From assembly GCA_963605425.1 (NCBI GenBank), contig CAVCUQ010000057.1:1-7027 (forward strand): DNA of 7,027 nucleotides. The letters are read 5' to 3'. Below are positions 1 to 5,825 of this stretch, one piece after another. Under the pieces are notes generated by a model. It saw only the letters and a list, made by a program, of their open reading frames with translations. It was not told the DNA's origin and ran no database searches. This DNA comes from JAEELC01 sp963605425. Its GTDB lineage: Bacteria > Bacillota_I > Bacilli_A > Acholeplasmatales > Anaeroplasmataceae. Each line of letters begins with the position of its first letter. Position 1 is the first letter of the stretch. A program made the position numbers and the translations under genes.

Positions 1-12
1 GAGTGTGTACAT
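1..12 (-). CDS. Start of an IS transposase gene, probably istA (partial, 4 codons)
   Basis: The complement of 10-12 is ATG, followed by codons for Tyr, Thr and Leu before the window ends. A perfect AGGAGG (complement of 19-24) sits six bases before the ATG, which is why the start is believable. The position, about 40 bp inside a terminal inverted repeat, is where IS21-type elements begin istA. Four codons cannot prove identity. The gene is transcribed leftward, in the same direction as the istA/istB pair at the right end of the window. Confidence 0.45.
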
Positions 13-53
13 AAATAACCTCCTAATTTTGGTCCAACTTTATGTCCGCACTC
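1..53 (-). mobile_element. Terminal end of an IS21-like insertion sequence (rest lies left of the window)
   Basis: Read on the minus strand this stretch begins GAGTGCGGACATAAAG and runs through an AGGAGG site into an ATG. That is how the upstream end of an IS21-family element looks, with a terminal repeat close to the istA start. Its two ends are an imperfect inverted repeat: gagtgtgtacataaa (1-15) matches the complement of 39-53 at 13 of 15 positions. Immediately to its right McrC-like coding sequence begins, so this is probably the insertion boundary; the exact end is likely position 50 (TG...CA) or 53. The family is inferred from layout, not from transposase sequence. Confidence 0.5.
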
Positions 54-859
54 CCAAATATTGAAAAGAAGCGGGTTTTGTTCTGTAATTTTGATGAACT
101 TTAGGAAAATAATATTTTTATCAAGTTATAAAATCTACAGCAATGTTAATATTAAAACATCCAAGTGTTGATGATAAATATAAGGTAGAATTAAAAAAAG
201 AAATGCTATTCTTTTCAAATATAGATATTATTAACCCTAAGTCTATTAGATGGTCATCAATTAAATTTAAAAGAAATAATCAAAGCTATAGAATTTTGAT
301 TAGTATTTGTCATCTATTGCTTGATGGAATGTTACTAACCACTGATAAAGGTGAATATCACCTAGCAAAATTTATTGATGATCAAAGGATGTGCAGATTA
401 TATGAAAAATTCATTTTAGAATATTATAAAAAACATTTTCAAGATCTATCAGTTAGTGCTTCTCATATTCCATGGGCATTAGATGATGGTGTCGGAACAA
501 TGTTACCATTAATGCAAAGTGATATTCATCTGCAAAAAGGCAATATTGTTTTAATTATTGATGCTAAATACTATAATCACACTACACAAACTCAGTTTAA
601 CAAACATACAGTACATTCAAACAATTTGTATCAAATTTTCACATATGTAAAAAGTAGAGACTATCAATTTGATATTAAAGAACATAAAGTTTCTGGAATG
701 CTATTATATGCAAAGACTGAAGAAGAAATTCAACCAAATAATGTGTATCAAATGCATGGTAATCAAATTAGTGTACAAACATTAGATTTGAATAAACCTT
801 TTAATCAAATTTCTAAACAGTTGGATTTAATTGAAAAAGAATATTTTGATATTATGTAG
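54..859 (+). pseudogene. mcrC: McrC-family restriction subunit, 5'-truncated and frame-broken
   Basis: McrC partners the McrB GTPase in modification-dependent restriction and carries the PD-(D/E)XK nuclease. The long open part (ATG at 143, 238 residues, stop at 857-859) holds the family's C-terminal half: LYEKFILEYY (residues 86-95), SASHIPWALDDG, MQSDI with D127, IIDAKYY with D140 and K142, then HSNNLYQIFTYVK and SGMLLYAKT. The nuclease residues look intact. Homology continues upstream of the ATG: frame 3 reads KKRVLFCNFDEL, then a TAG at 102-104, then ENNIF; frame 2 from 122 reads QVIKSTAM. The gene therefore carries a stop and a one-base loss near 120. Its 5' end is replaced by the IS end. 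Full McrC proteins are usually well over 300 residues, so about a third or more is gone. No mcrB is in the window. The 143 ATG is an internal Met with no ribosome binding site. Confidence 0.8.
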
Positions 860-886
860 ATCTAATGAAATCATTAATTTTTTTCA

Positions 887-979
887 TAGCACAACAAGTG
901 CAAAACTATCAATCTAAAATACGTTGCATATCAAATCAGGCGCAAATAAATACGTTGCAAATACGCCTTAATTGTGCTA
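887..979. promoter_or_regulatory. Repeat-rich upstream region, probable operator of the 1028 gene
   Basis: The stretch is bounded by a perfect 8-bp inverted repeat, tagcacaa (887-894) and ttgtgcta (972-979). Inside are two perfect copies of aaatacgttgca (917-928 and 948-959), 31 bp apart, close to three helical turns. Around the second copy a further inverted pair, aggcg (938-942) and cgcct (964-968), brackets the -35 hexamer. Such placement fits a repressor or autoregulatory site. No regulator is proven. Confidence 0.4.
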
Positions 980-983
980 CAAT
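955..983 (+). promoter_or_regulatory. Sigma-70-type promoter for the AlbA_2/ATPase gene
   Basis: TTGCAA (955-960), a 17-bp spacer and TACAAT (978-983) make a near-consensus promoter, followed about 30 bp later by GGTGGGT (1014-1020) and the ATG at 1028. The -35 overlaps the second direct repeat and lies inside the aggcg/cgcct inverted pair. Confidence 0.65.
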
Positions 984-1027
984 TAAAATATAAAAAGATA
1001 TAAATTATAGTTTGGTGGGTATTAAAT

Positions 1028-2275
1028 ATGAAAGAAAGTAGATTTTTAGAGTTTAAATCAGATATAACAAATACTTTTTTAAAGACTGTTAGTGCTTTTT
1101 CTAATTATGGAACAGGTGTTATTAGATTTGGATATAATGATGATGGTAGTATTTGCTCTCTAGAGAAGAACATTGATTCTATATGCCTTGATATAGAAAA
1201 CAAAATTAATGATACTATACTGCCTAAACCCAATTTTAAATTAGAATGTAATTATACTAATAATACAATTGATTTAATTGTTTATGAGGGTTTATATAAA
1301 CCATATTTATATAAAGGAAAAGCTTATAAAAGAAACGACACATCAACTATAGAAATTGATGTATTAGAATTGCAAAGGCTAATCCTAGAAGGAAAAAACT
1401 TATCTTTCGAGGAATTAGATGTTTATGAAGAGTTAAAATTTACATCTTTTAATGATAAATTAAATAAGATTTTAAAAATAAATTTAAATTCCGATATACT
1501 AAAGACTTTTGGATTAATTAATGATAATGGTAAATATAATAATGCAGCTTTAATCATATCAGATAATAATAGTCTTGGTGGTGTTGATATTGTTAAATTT
1601 GGTGATAATATTAATCAAATTTTTGATAGACTTACTATAACAGGTAAATCAATATTTGATATGTATGATGAAGCTTTTGATGTGTTTAGAAAGTATTATA
1701 CTTATGAAGAAATTGATGGTCCTAATAGAAAAGTTGTAAATAAAATCCCTCTGAATGCATTTAGAGAAGCTTTAGCTAATGCTCTAATTCATCGTTCATG
1801 GGACGATACTCCAAATATTAGAATATCTATGTATAACGATAGAATAGAAATAACGTCTCCAGGAGGACTGGTCCATAGTGTAAGTAAAGAAGAATACTTA
1901 GAAGGACAAGTTTCTAAACCAAGAAACCCTATACTGGCTAATATATTCTTTAGATTAAAATATATTGAAATGTTTGGTACAGGTATTCTTAGAATTAAAC
2001 AACTTTATCAAGATTCTACTATTAAACCAGATTTTAAAATATACGATAATAGTATTACAGTTATATTGCCACTATATAATTTAAAACCTATTGTAACACT
2101 TGATGAAGATAAGATTGTTAATTATTTAAGTAAAGTTATAAGTGCATCAAGTAACGAAATAGTTATAAATACTAATTTTAGTAAAGATAAGGTATTACGT
2201 TTATTAAAATCTCTTCAAAACAAGAGCTATGTTAAGGTATCAGGTGTAGGTAAGGCGACTAGATATAGTCTTTAA
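1028..2275 (+). CDS. AlbA_2 (Schlafen-type) and GHKL ATP-binding protein, RecG-like/COG2865 family
   Basis: A 415-residue protein of the family often mis-named ATP-dependent DNA helicase RecG-related; it has no helicase motifs. The N-terminal AlbA_2 domain (about 1-110) opens with LEFKSD (7-12) and includes AFSNYGTGVIRFG (23-35). A GHKL ATPase-like domain follows: AFREALANALIHR (244-256) carries the N-box E247 and N251, RIEITSPGG (272-280) is the G1-like box, and YIEMFGTGI (312-320) a later glycine motif. The last about 60 residues look like a winged helix (LRLLKSLQNKSYVKVSG). Family members are thought to be DNA-binding regulators or defence-associated proteins, but the role is not settled. 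The gene has its own promoter and a moderate ribosome site (GGTGGGT, 7 nt before ATG). It stands alone and ends at a shared terminator. The length is normal and no damage is seen. Confidence 0.85.
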   Translation: MKESRFLEFKSDITNTFLKTVSAFSNYGTGVIRFGYNDDGSICSLEKNIDSICLDIENKINDTILPKPNFKLECNYTNNTIDLIVYEGLYKPYLYKGKAYKRNDTSTIEIDVLELQRLILEGKNLSFEELDVYEELKFTSFNDKLNKILKINLNSDILKTFGLINDNGKYNNAALIISDNNSLGGVDIVKFGDNINQIFDRLTITGKSIFDMYDEAFDVFRKYYTYEEIDGPNRKVVNKIPLNAFREALANALIHRSWDDTPNIRISMYNDRIEITSPGGLVHSVSKEEYLEGQVSKPRNPILANIFFRLKYIEMFGTGILRIKQLYQDSTIKPDFKIYDNSITVILPLYNLKPIVTLDEDKIVNYLSKVISASSNEIVINTNFSKDKVLRLLKSLQNKSYVKVSGVGKATRYSL

Positions 2276-2287
2276 TATATAATAAAA

Positions 2288-2313
2288 GCTCAAGTTATGT
2301 TTTATACTTGAGC
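2288..2313. terminator. Bidirectional hairpin terminator between convergent genes
   Basis: A perfect 8-bp stem, GCTCAAGT (2288-2295) with ACTTGAGC (2306-2313), and a 10-nt loop. On the minus strand it is followed by TTTTATTA; on the plus strand by CTTATTAATT. It sits in the 50-bp gap between the stop codons of the genes at 1028-2275 and 2326-3072 and probably serves both. Confidence 0.7.
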
Positions 2314-2325
2314 CTTATTAATTAT

Positions 2326-3072
2326 TTATAGTAAACCCTTTAAATATCTAATAGAATATATTAAATCTTCTTTAGATTTAACTTCTATAACTATGTATTC
2401 TATTCTTTCTTTAACTTCTTCATAAATTTTATGTATATCTAGAAATCCAGACCCAAATGCTAAATGACATTTCTCGTGGGTTGAGTCATGGAAGTGCATC
2501 TCTTTAAATCTATCCATGTTTTCATAGAAGAACTTATTTAGAAAGTTACCACTAGTTACATCATGTCCAATATCATAGGTAAAATAGTATTCATTCTTTA
2601 ATAAATCAAAAGTCTTTAAGATAAAAGGAAGACTTTCAATATTTTCAAATACACATCCTACTTTATATTTATCACAATAATATTTAATCATCTTAATATT
2701 AACCATTAATCTTTTAATATAATCATTAAAATATAGGTTATAAATATAATTCTTGTTACCAGATACTGTTACAATAGGTCCTATATTTAGATGGAAGTTC
2801 ACTTGATCTATGTAATCATGAGCATATGATAAATATTTATCAAGCAATAAAATATAACCATTAGCTACTTCATTATAAAGGCCAAAGTCGGCCTCATCAA
2901 AGAAGTGAAGAGTATATTTAAGTTTCTTACTAGGTCTATTTCCTTTAAGAATATAATTTTGTACATATGGTAAATTTAAATTAAGTTCAATAAATTGAAA
3001 TCCATTTCTTATTGCAAAATCTATATTCTCATCAACTGATTTAAAATCTATTATTGTCGGCATGCCAAGCAT
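2326..3072 (-). CDS. Sugar phosphate isomerase/epimerase-like TIM-barrel protein
   Basis: A 248-residue protein of the xylose isomerase-like/AP endonuclease 2 TIM-barrel superfamily. Strand-end motifs occur in order: GFQFIELNL (about 24-32, E29), LHFFDEADFG (55-64, H56), NFHLNIG (92-98, H94), FENIE (142-146, E143), YDIGHD (166-171, D167 and H170), MHFHDS (192-197, H193 and H195), HLAFGSGFLDI (203-213) and IVIEVK (227-232, E230). The E, D, H and final E are the expected metal ligands, so it is probably an active metal enzyme. Members isomerise or epimerise sugars or polyols; some cut DNA at abasic sites, but this short sugar-type version favours the first. The substrate is unknown. The start is fixed by GAGGTGA seven bases before ATG. 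It diverges from the YfhO relic and converges on the 1028 gene. Confidence 0.8.
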   Translation of the reverse strand: MLGMPTIIDFKSVDENIDFAIRNGFQFIELNLNLPYVQNYILKGNRPSKKLKYTLHFFDEADFGLYNEVANGYILLLDKYLSYAHDYIDQVNFHLNIGPIVTVSGNKNYIYNLYFNDYIKRLMVNIKMIKYYCDKYKVGCVFENIESLPFILKTFDLLKNEYYFTYDIGHDVTSGNFLNKFFYENMDRFKEMHFHDSTHEKCHLAFGSGFLDIHKIYEEVKERIEYIVIEVKSKEDLIYSIRYLKGLL

Positions 3073-3104
3073 AATATCACCTCATATTAATTATTTCATA
3101 TTTA

Positions 3105-3110
3105 ATTATA
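3105..3110 (-). promoter_or_regulatory. Possible -10 element for the isomerase-like gene
   Basis: A perfect TATAAT lies on the minus strand 33 bp before the ATG of the gene ending at 3072. No good -35 is found at the right distance, so this is a weak call in very A+T-rich DNA. Confidence 0.3.
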
Positions 3111-3191
3111 TATCACAACAATATTATTTTATGTTAACAAATTGAAAACATTGAAGTTTTTTACTTTATGATCGATAGTATATAAGATATG

Positions 3192-3200
3192 TGATACAAT
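3192..3200 (+). promoter_or_regulatory. Possible extended -10 promoter of the YfhO relic
   Basis: TGATACAAT matches the extended TGnTATAAT form at five of six hexamer positions. It lies 20 bp before an ATG at 3221 that starts the relic, with AGGTGG (3212-3217) between them, only three bases before the ATG. No -35 is evident. Confidence 0.35.
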
Positions 3201-3220
3201 TGTTTCTAGCTAGGTGGTTT

Positions 3221-3504
3221 ATGTATAAATACTAAAATTTAAAAATATTTTAAATAATAATTTCGGAGGGTAATAACATTTATCATCTTGATGTTAGTAT
3301 TTAAAAGACAAGGTATAGCACCCTTTGGGTATGGTTCACTTGCATTCTATCGAAACAAATAGTTTATTTATATCCATTCTATATGATAGTAATTTTAAAA
3401 TAAAAGTTAATGGTAAAGTAGTTAAAAACAAACTTATTGGTGACTCGTTAAATAGTATTAAATTAGAAGAAGGAAACAATTTTATAAATATCCATACTAA
3501 TTAA
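3221..3504 (+). pseudogene. Relic of a YfhO-family membrane protein: start and C-terminus joined, middle deleted
   Basis: YfhO-type proteins are large polytopic membrane proteins (usually 800-900 residues) linked to glycosylation of cell-envelope polymers. Three pieces remain. From ATG 3221, frame 2 reads MYKY, a stop, NLKIF, a stop, IIIS. From 3270, frame 3 reads VITFIILMLVFKRQGIAPFG and GYGSLAF, which looks like the first membrane helix plus the GIxPFGxxSL motif after it. From 3331, frame 1 gives a 57-residue open frame (ATG 3331, stop 3502-3504) with SLFISILYDSNFKIKVNGK and SIKLEEGNNFINI, closely like the soluble C-terminal domain (SIPYDKGWKVxVNGK type). The middle, roughly 2.3-2.6 kb in a typical member, is absent; the junction is near 3342-3356. 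Assignment is from remembered family patterns. The final membrane helix of many members is also missing. Confidence 0.6.
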
Positions 3505-3522
3505 ATAATTGATTATATTAAA

Positions 3523-3567
3523 ATACCCTATAAAGTAAGAAAAAGATAATCTTATTTCATGGGGTAT
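3523..3567. terminator. Long bidirectional hairpin terminator
   Basis: Arms 3523-3540 and 3550-3567 pair over 18 positions with one mismatch and two G-T pairs, around a 9-nt A-rich loop (3541-3549). The plus side continues ATTTTATG and the minus side TTTAATATAATC. It lies between the YfhO relic (plus) and the ATPase gene (minus), so it can end transcripts from both sides. Confidence 0.7.
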
Positions 3568-3583
3568 ATTTTATGTTATGTAA

Positions 3584-4648
3584 TTAAAAATCTTCAAAGA
3601 GTAATTTATTTTTAATAAACTCATTAAATCTAGGTAATGTAAATATGATAAAGCCATGCTCTGATCCATCAATTAAACCTTTTTTAATAAGTCTAGATCT
3701 ATATTGAGAAAAATATTCTTTCTTCATATTTAAATAATCAAGGAGTGTTCCAATCTTAACCTTATTATTAGAGTTCATAGCTGTAAGTATTTTTTGTTCT
3801 ACTTGAGTTAAACCAGACCATATTTTATTATATGCAAATTCCTCTAAATAACTATCGTATTTAAAAAATATGTTTTCATCTAGCGCTTTAGCTTTGCTTT
3901 CAAACATTAGGTAACCAAGTAATTGGAATGCAAAGGCATAACCTTTAGTCATTTTAGCACATTTGATTGACTCATCTTCATTAAGTCCTAAGGTTTGTTT
4001 GTAAGATAAGGATATTTTACTTAAATTTAATGGACATAAGTAGAACTTAGGAGCTCTAATTAAGAAGGTCATATTATTATCATTTTCTAAAGCAGTGATA
4101 TTTTCATATAATCCTGTAGCTAAGATAAATAAATCATATTCCTCCCTAAGTAACATTTGAAAAGATAAGGCTAGTTGTTTCATATATTGATTATTTGAAA
4201 CTTCATCAATTGTAATTAGAACTTTAATATTGTTCTTTTTAAGTTCTTTAAACATTTTATTAAGTAAATCATCTATATTTAAAATAGGATTTTTACCAGT
4301 AATAGAAAATGTTAAACCTTGAAATGAAAAATTAAAATTTTTTTCAATAAAAAGATGTTTTACTTTGCCTTGAGTATATATCTTAGCGGCTAAGGCTTCA
4401 CGCATATCGTCTAATGGATTCAAATCTAATACTATCCAATTGTTTTCAAGATTTATTTGTTTTGAAATAGATGTTAACATAACTGTTTTACCAGAACCTC
4501 TAACTCCTGTTATAATGAAACAATGAGACATAGGTGGTTCATCCATTAATTTTTTAATAATATCATTCTTATCATTTTCTCTTGATAAATATTCATAAGG
4601 TTTGTTACCAAATGATAATGTAAAGGGATTATTTTCATATTCTTTCAT
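3584..4648 (-). CDS. P-loop ATPase with C-terminal winged helix (stand-alone ATP-binding protein)
   Basis: A 354-residue AAA/STAND-like ATPase of a family common in Bacillota, beginning with the NPFTLSFGNKPYEYLSR box (7-23). Walker A is GVRGSGKT (48-55, K54 and T55); Walker B is VLITIDEV (143-150, D148 and E149). LFILATGL (173-180) ends its strand with a sensor-like Thr, and FLIRAP (195-200) may supply an arginine finger. A helical lid follows, then a probable winged helix (about 280-345, VEQKILTAM through LIKKGLIDG) for DNA binding. Homologues look like nucleotide-dependent switches related to archaeal-type ATPases; the function is unknown. It is monocistronic here. The start at 4648 is set by AAGGAGAA nine bases upstream, and that leader is built of 29-bp repeats. 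No damage is seen. Nothing nearby is an obvious partner. Confidence 0.8.
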   Translation of the reverse strand: MKEYENNPFTLSFGNKPYEYLSRENDKNDIIKKLMDEPPMSHCFIITGVRGSGKTVMLTSISKQINLENNWIVLDLNPLDDMREALAAKIYTQGKVKHLFIEKNFNFSFQGLTFSITGKNPILNIDDLLNKMFKELKKNNIKVLITIDEVSNNQYMKQLALSFQMLLREEYDLFILATGLYENITALENDNNMTFLIRAPKFYLCPLNLSKISLSYKQTLGLNEDESIKCAKMTKGYAFAFQLLGYLMFESKAKALDENIFFKYDSYLEEFAYNKIWSGLTQVEQKILTAMNSNNKVKIGTLLDYLNMKKEYFSQYRSRLIKKGLIDGSEHGFIIFTLPRFNEFIKNKLLFEDF

Positions 4649-4712
4649 ACTTTTATTCTCCTTTCATACTTCTTCATACTTTTATTTTATTTTCATACTT
4701 CTTCATACTTTT
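4626..4712 (-). repeat. Three tandem 29-bp units spanning the leader and start codon of the ATPase gene
   Basis: On the minus strand three units of exactly 29 bp run 4712-4684, 4683-4655 and 4654-4626. Each begins AAAAGTATGA. Units 1 and 2 share their first 22 bases; unit 2 differs afterwards and carries AAGGAG, the ribosome binding site. Unit 3 contains the real start codon and first codons of the ATPase gene and differs from unit 1 mainly at AAGAA versus AGAAG and at its last three bases. Each unit has an ATG at its positions 7-9; in units 1 and 2 it opens a ten-codon frame (MKKYE...) whose TGA overlaps the next unit's ATG as ATGA. Confidence 0.85.
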
Positions 4713-4717
4713 GTCAA
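4712..4717 (-). promoter_or_regulatory. Possible -35 hexamer of the ATPase gene
   Basis: A perfect TTGACA on the minus strand abuts the first 29-bp unit. The -10 would lie inside the repeats; at 17-18 bp spacing only GAAAAT or AAAATA is present, so the pair is unconvincing although the -35 is perfect. Confidence 0.3.
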
Positions 4718-4734
4718 TAGAATATTTATAATTT

Positions 4735-4788
4735 ATTAGTAAAGAACAATTAGATGTAGCAAAAGTACTTTCAAAAATGTTGTTTTAA
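4735..4788 (+). other. Possible 3' remnant of a lost gene
   Basis: Frame 1 reads ISKEQLDVAKVLSKMLF and then TAA (4786-4788), with a stop just upstream and no start or ribosome site. A strong intrinsic terminator follows 35 bp later and has no other plus-strand gene to serve. The tail of a deleted gene is the simplest reading, but the peptide is too short to identify and may be chance. Confidence 0.25.
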
Positions 4789-4822
4789 TTCTAGGGAACG
4801 ATTTAAAAAAATTAATAGTTCA

Positions 4823-4847
4823 AGCCTTGCATCGTGCAGGGCTTTTT
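4823..4847 (+). terminator. Rho-independent terminator, plus strand, without an intact upstream gene
   Basis: AGCCTTGCA (4823-4831) pairs with TGCAGGGCT (4835-4843) over nine positions with one G-T pair, around a TCG loop, and runs into TTTTT. This is a textbook intrinsic terminator. The nearest intact gene upstream is on the other strand and its stop codon lies far away, so this terminator probably belonged to a gene now lost. Confidence 0.75.
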
Positions 4848-4963
4848 GGTTCAATAAATATAAATATAATTTTTAAATTATATTGAATTTTAAAATTTAA
4901 AACCGAAATAATTGTTATCACTCAACTAAAATTATGACAAAAAAAGAATTATTAGAATTTTTG
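4848..4963. other. A+T-rich intergenic stretch without a supported gene
   Basis: This stretch holds a small A+T-only hairpin (TATAATTT 4865-4872 with AAATTATA 4875-4882) and an 18-codon frame starting at 4934 (MTKKELLEFL...). That frame has no ribosome binding site and runs through the promoter of the next gene. I see nothing else in it. Confidence 0.4.
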
Positions 4964-4991
4964 TTGACTTTGAAGTGCTTTTTGCTATAAT
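4964..4991 (+). promoter_or_regulatory. Strong promoter of the DUF6973-like/membrane protein unit
   Basis: TTGACT (4964-4969), 16 bp, then TATAAT (4986-4991), preceded by TGC to give an extended -10. The ribosome binding site AAGGAGAGG follows at 5002-5010. This is the best promoter in the window and implies the downstream genes are, or recently were, expressed. Confidence 0.8.
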
Positions 4992-5015
4992 TATTTACAA
5001 AAAGGAGAGGGTTTG

Positions 5016-5354
5016 GTGAAGAAAGTGTTTATTATTGTATTAAGTTGTTTTATTTTGATGATTATTAGTTTTAATAGTTATTCATATGCAAGTAATAGAT
5101 ATGATTTTATGACAACTGATGGAATAGGGTACAATGCTAGTGAAATCATTGTTTACGATTATGAGTTACTTGACGCTCCGGATACACAACAGGGATTGAT
5201 AGATTATTTTTATTCTATTGGATACAATAGAGTTGAAACTTGTGATTTAAAATACAATGCTTTTGGACATTCTTTAACAATTAGTGAAATCATATTATCT
5301 ATTACAAATTTTTTGTTTGCAAAAAAGGATATCAAGCATCAGAGGATGCTATAA
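5016..5354 (+). CDS. Secreted DUF6973-like protein, N-terminal part (zero frame before the frame break)
   Basis: GTG at 5016 is chosen over TTG at 5013 because it lies 8 nt after GGAG (5004-5007) and gives a normal signal-peptide start (MKKVFIIVLSCF). Residues 1-25 form a Sec signal peptide: KK, a hydrophobic core and a likely cut after SYA. The rest (about 80 residues) has no motif I recognise. In this frame the protein ends after 112 residues with an unrelated tail (DIKHQRML). At residues 102-104, codons GCA AAA AAG lie where a -1 shift enters the frame encoding the conserved domain. With the shift the product is 269 residues. Either the gene is broken by loss of one A or it uses frameshifting. 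It shares the strong promoter at 4964-4991. Confidence 0.65.
   Translation: MKKVFIIVLSCFILMIISFNSYSYASNRYDFMTTDGIGYNASEIIVYDYELLDAPDTQQGLIDYFYSIGYNRVETCDLKYNAFGHSLTISEIILSITNFLFAKKDIKHQRML
5309..5354 (+). promoter_or_regulatory. Frame-break site: A AAA AAG heptamer, spacer and hairpin
   Basis: A AAA AAG (5321-5327) lies in the incoming frame as gcA AAA AAG. Seven bases later AGCATC (5335-5340) and GATGCT (5345-5350) form a perfect 6-bp stem with an AGAG loop, and the zero-frame TAA follows at 5352-5354. That is the layout of a -1 programmed frameshift signal of the dnaX type. However, TTTTTTG (5309-5315) and CAAAAAA (5320-5326) also form a 7-bp inverted repeat, a place where an A could be lost by replication slippage. 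The sequence cannot decide between them. Confidence 0.45.
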
Positions 5355-5824
5355 GTAAAACAGCCGAATTATTTGGATATACTACTGATGATAGTAAAGC
5401 TAATGCTTTCCAACATGCTTATTGGGTGGCTTTAATGTATTTTCGCACAAGTCCTTACTATGCTATTGAAGAAGCTAAAGCTCATGAAGCCTATGACGCA
5501 AATGAGAAAATGAGTAAGCATATGGATCTATATAATGATAATAGAGGATATGAAGCCTGTGAATCTTATGATCATAAAACTGATGAAGAATTAGCTAATT
5601 ACATTTACTCTTTAGTTACTGATGGAAAATTAATATATATTATTAGAGATTATAGTTATTTAAAAGAGGAAATATATTATATTACAAGCGGAAGAACAGA
5701 CTATGTATATGCAGAAGGTGACTTTTTCTGCTATACAAATAGTGATATTCCATATGGAGTTCCGATTCCAACTTTTAGAAAATCTAAATATGAAATTATG
5801 GAAGGCTTGGTAATGGAGGGTTAA
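5327..5824 (+). CDS. DUF6973-like domain, C-terminal part (-1 frame)
   Basis: This frame is open from 5327 to TAA 5822-5824 (165 codons). It has no convincing start of its own: the first GTG (5426) lies inside the conserved motif and has no ribosome site. Numbered in the fused 269-residue protein it holds NAFQHAYW (130-137), EAKAHEAYDANEKM (153-166) and HMDLYNDNRGYEA (169-181). This His-rich pattern resembles DUF6973 (NAFRHAYWNALM, AHE, MDLxNNxxG). The conserved H134, H157, E158 and D171 suggest a metal or catalytic site, though no function is established. Coding quality stays good throughout, with no stops or further shifts. The stop is one base before the next gene's ATG. A signal peptide in the first part would place it outside the cell. 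Confidence 0.65.
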   Translation, partial: GYQASEDAISKTAELFGYTTDDSKANAFQHAYWVALMYFRTSPYYAIEEAKAHEAYDANEKMSKHMDLYNDNRGYEACESYDHKTDEELANYIYSLVTDGKLIYIIRDYSYLKEEIYYITSGRTDYVYAEGDFFCYTNSDIPYGVPIPTFRKSKYEIMEGLVMEG

Positions 5825-5825
5825 T

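Noticed and set aside
865..884. AATGA-AA-TCATT plus T-run as terminator of mcrC
   Set aside because: A five-pair A+T-rich stem with a two-base loop cannot form a stable terminator.
3318..3332. ACCC-TTT-GGGT mini-hairpin as a regulatory RNA element
   Set aside because: Only four base pairs, and it is explained as the codons for APFG in the YfhO relic.
4643..4712. CRISPR array
   Set aside because: The repeats are contiguous 29-bp tandem units without variable spacers, and they run into a coding start.
4865..4882. A+T-only hairpin as terminator or structured RNA
   Set aside because: The stem is purely A-T in very A+T-rich DNA, so it is weak and likely chance.
4934..4990. 18-codon frame MTKKELLEFL... 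before the DUF6973-like gene
   Set aside because: It has no ribosome binding site, it overlaps the strong 4964-4991 promoter, and it stops at the -10.
5013..5015. TTG as start of the secreted protein
   Set aside because: Only 5 nt from GGAG, and it would add one residue before the usual MKK start; GTG at 5016 has better spacing.
5426..5824. Independent gene starting at GTG 5426
   Set aside because: The start falls inside the conserved NAFQHAYW motif region, without a ribosome site; the frame is open and family-like back to the A run at 5321.
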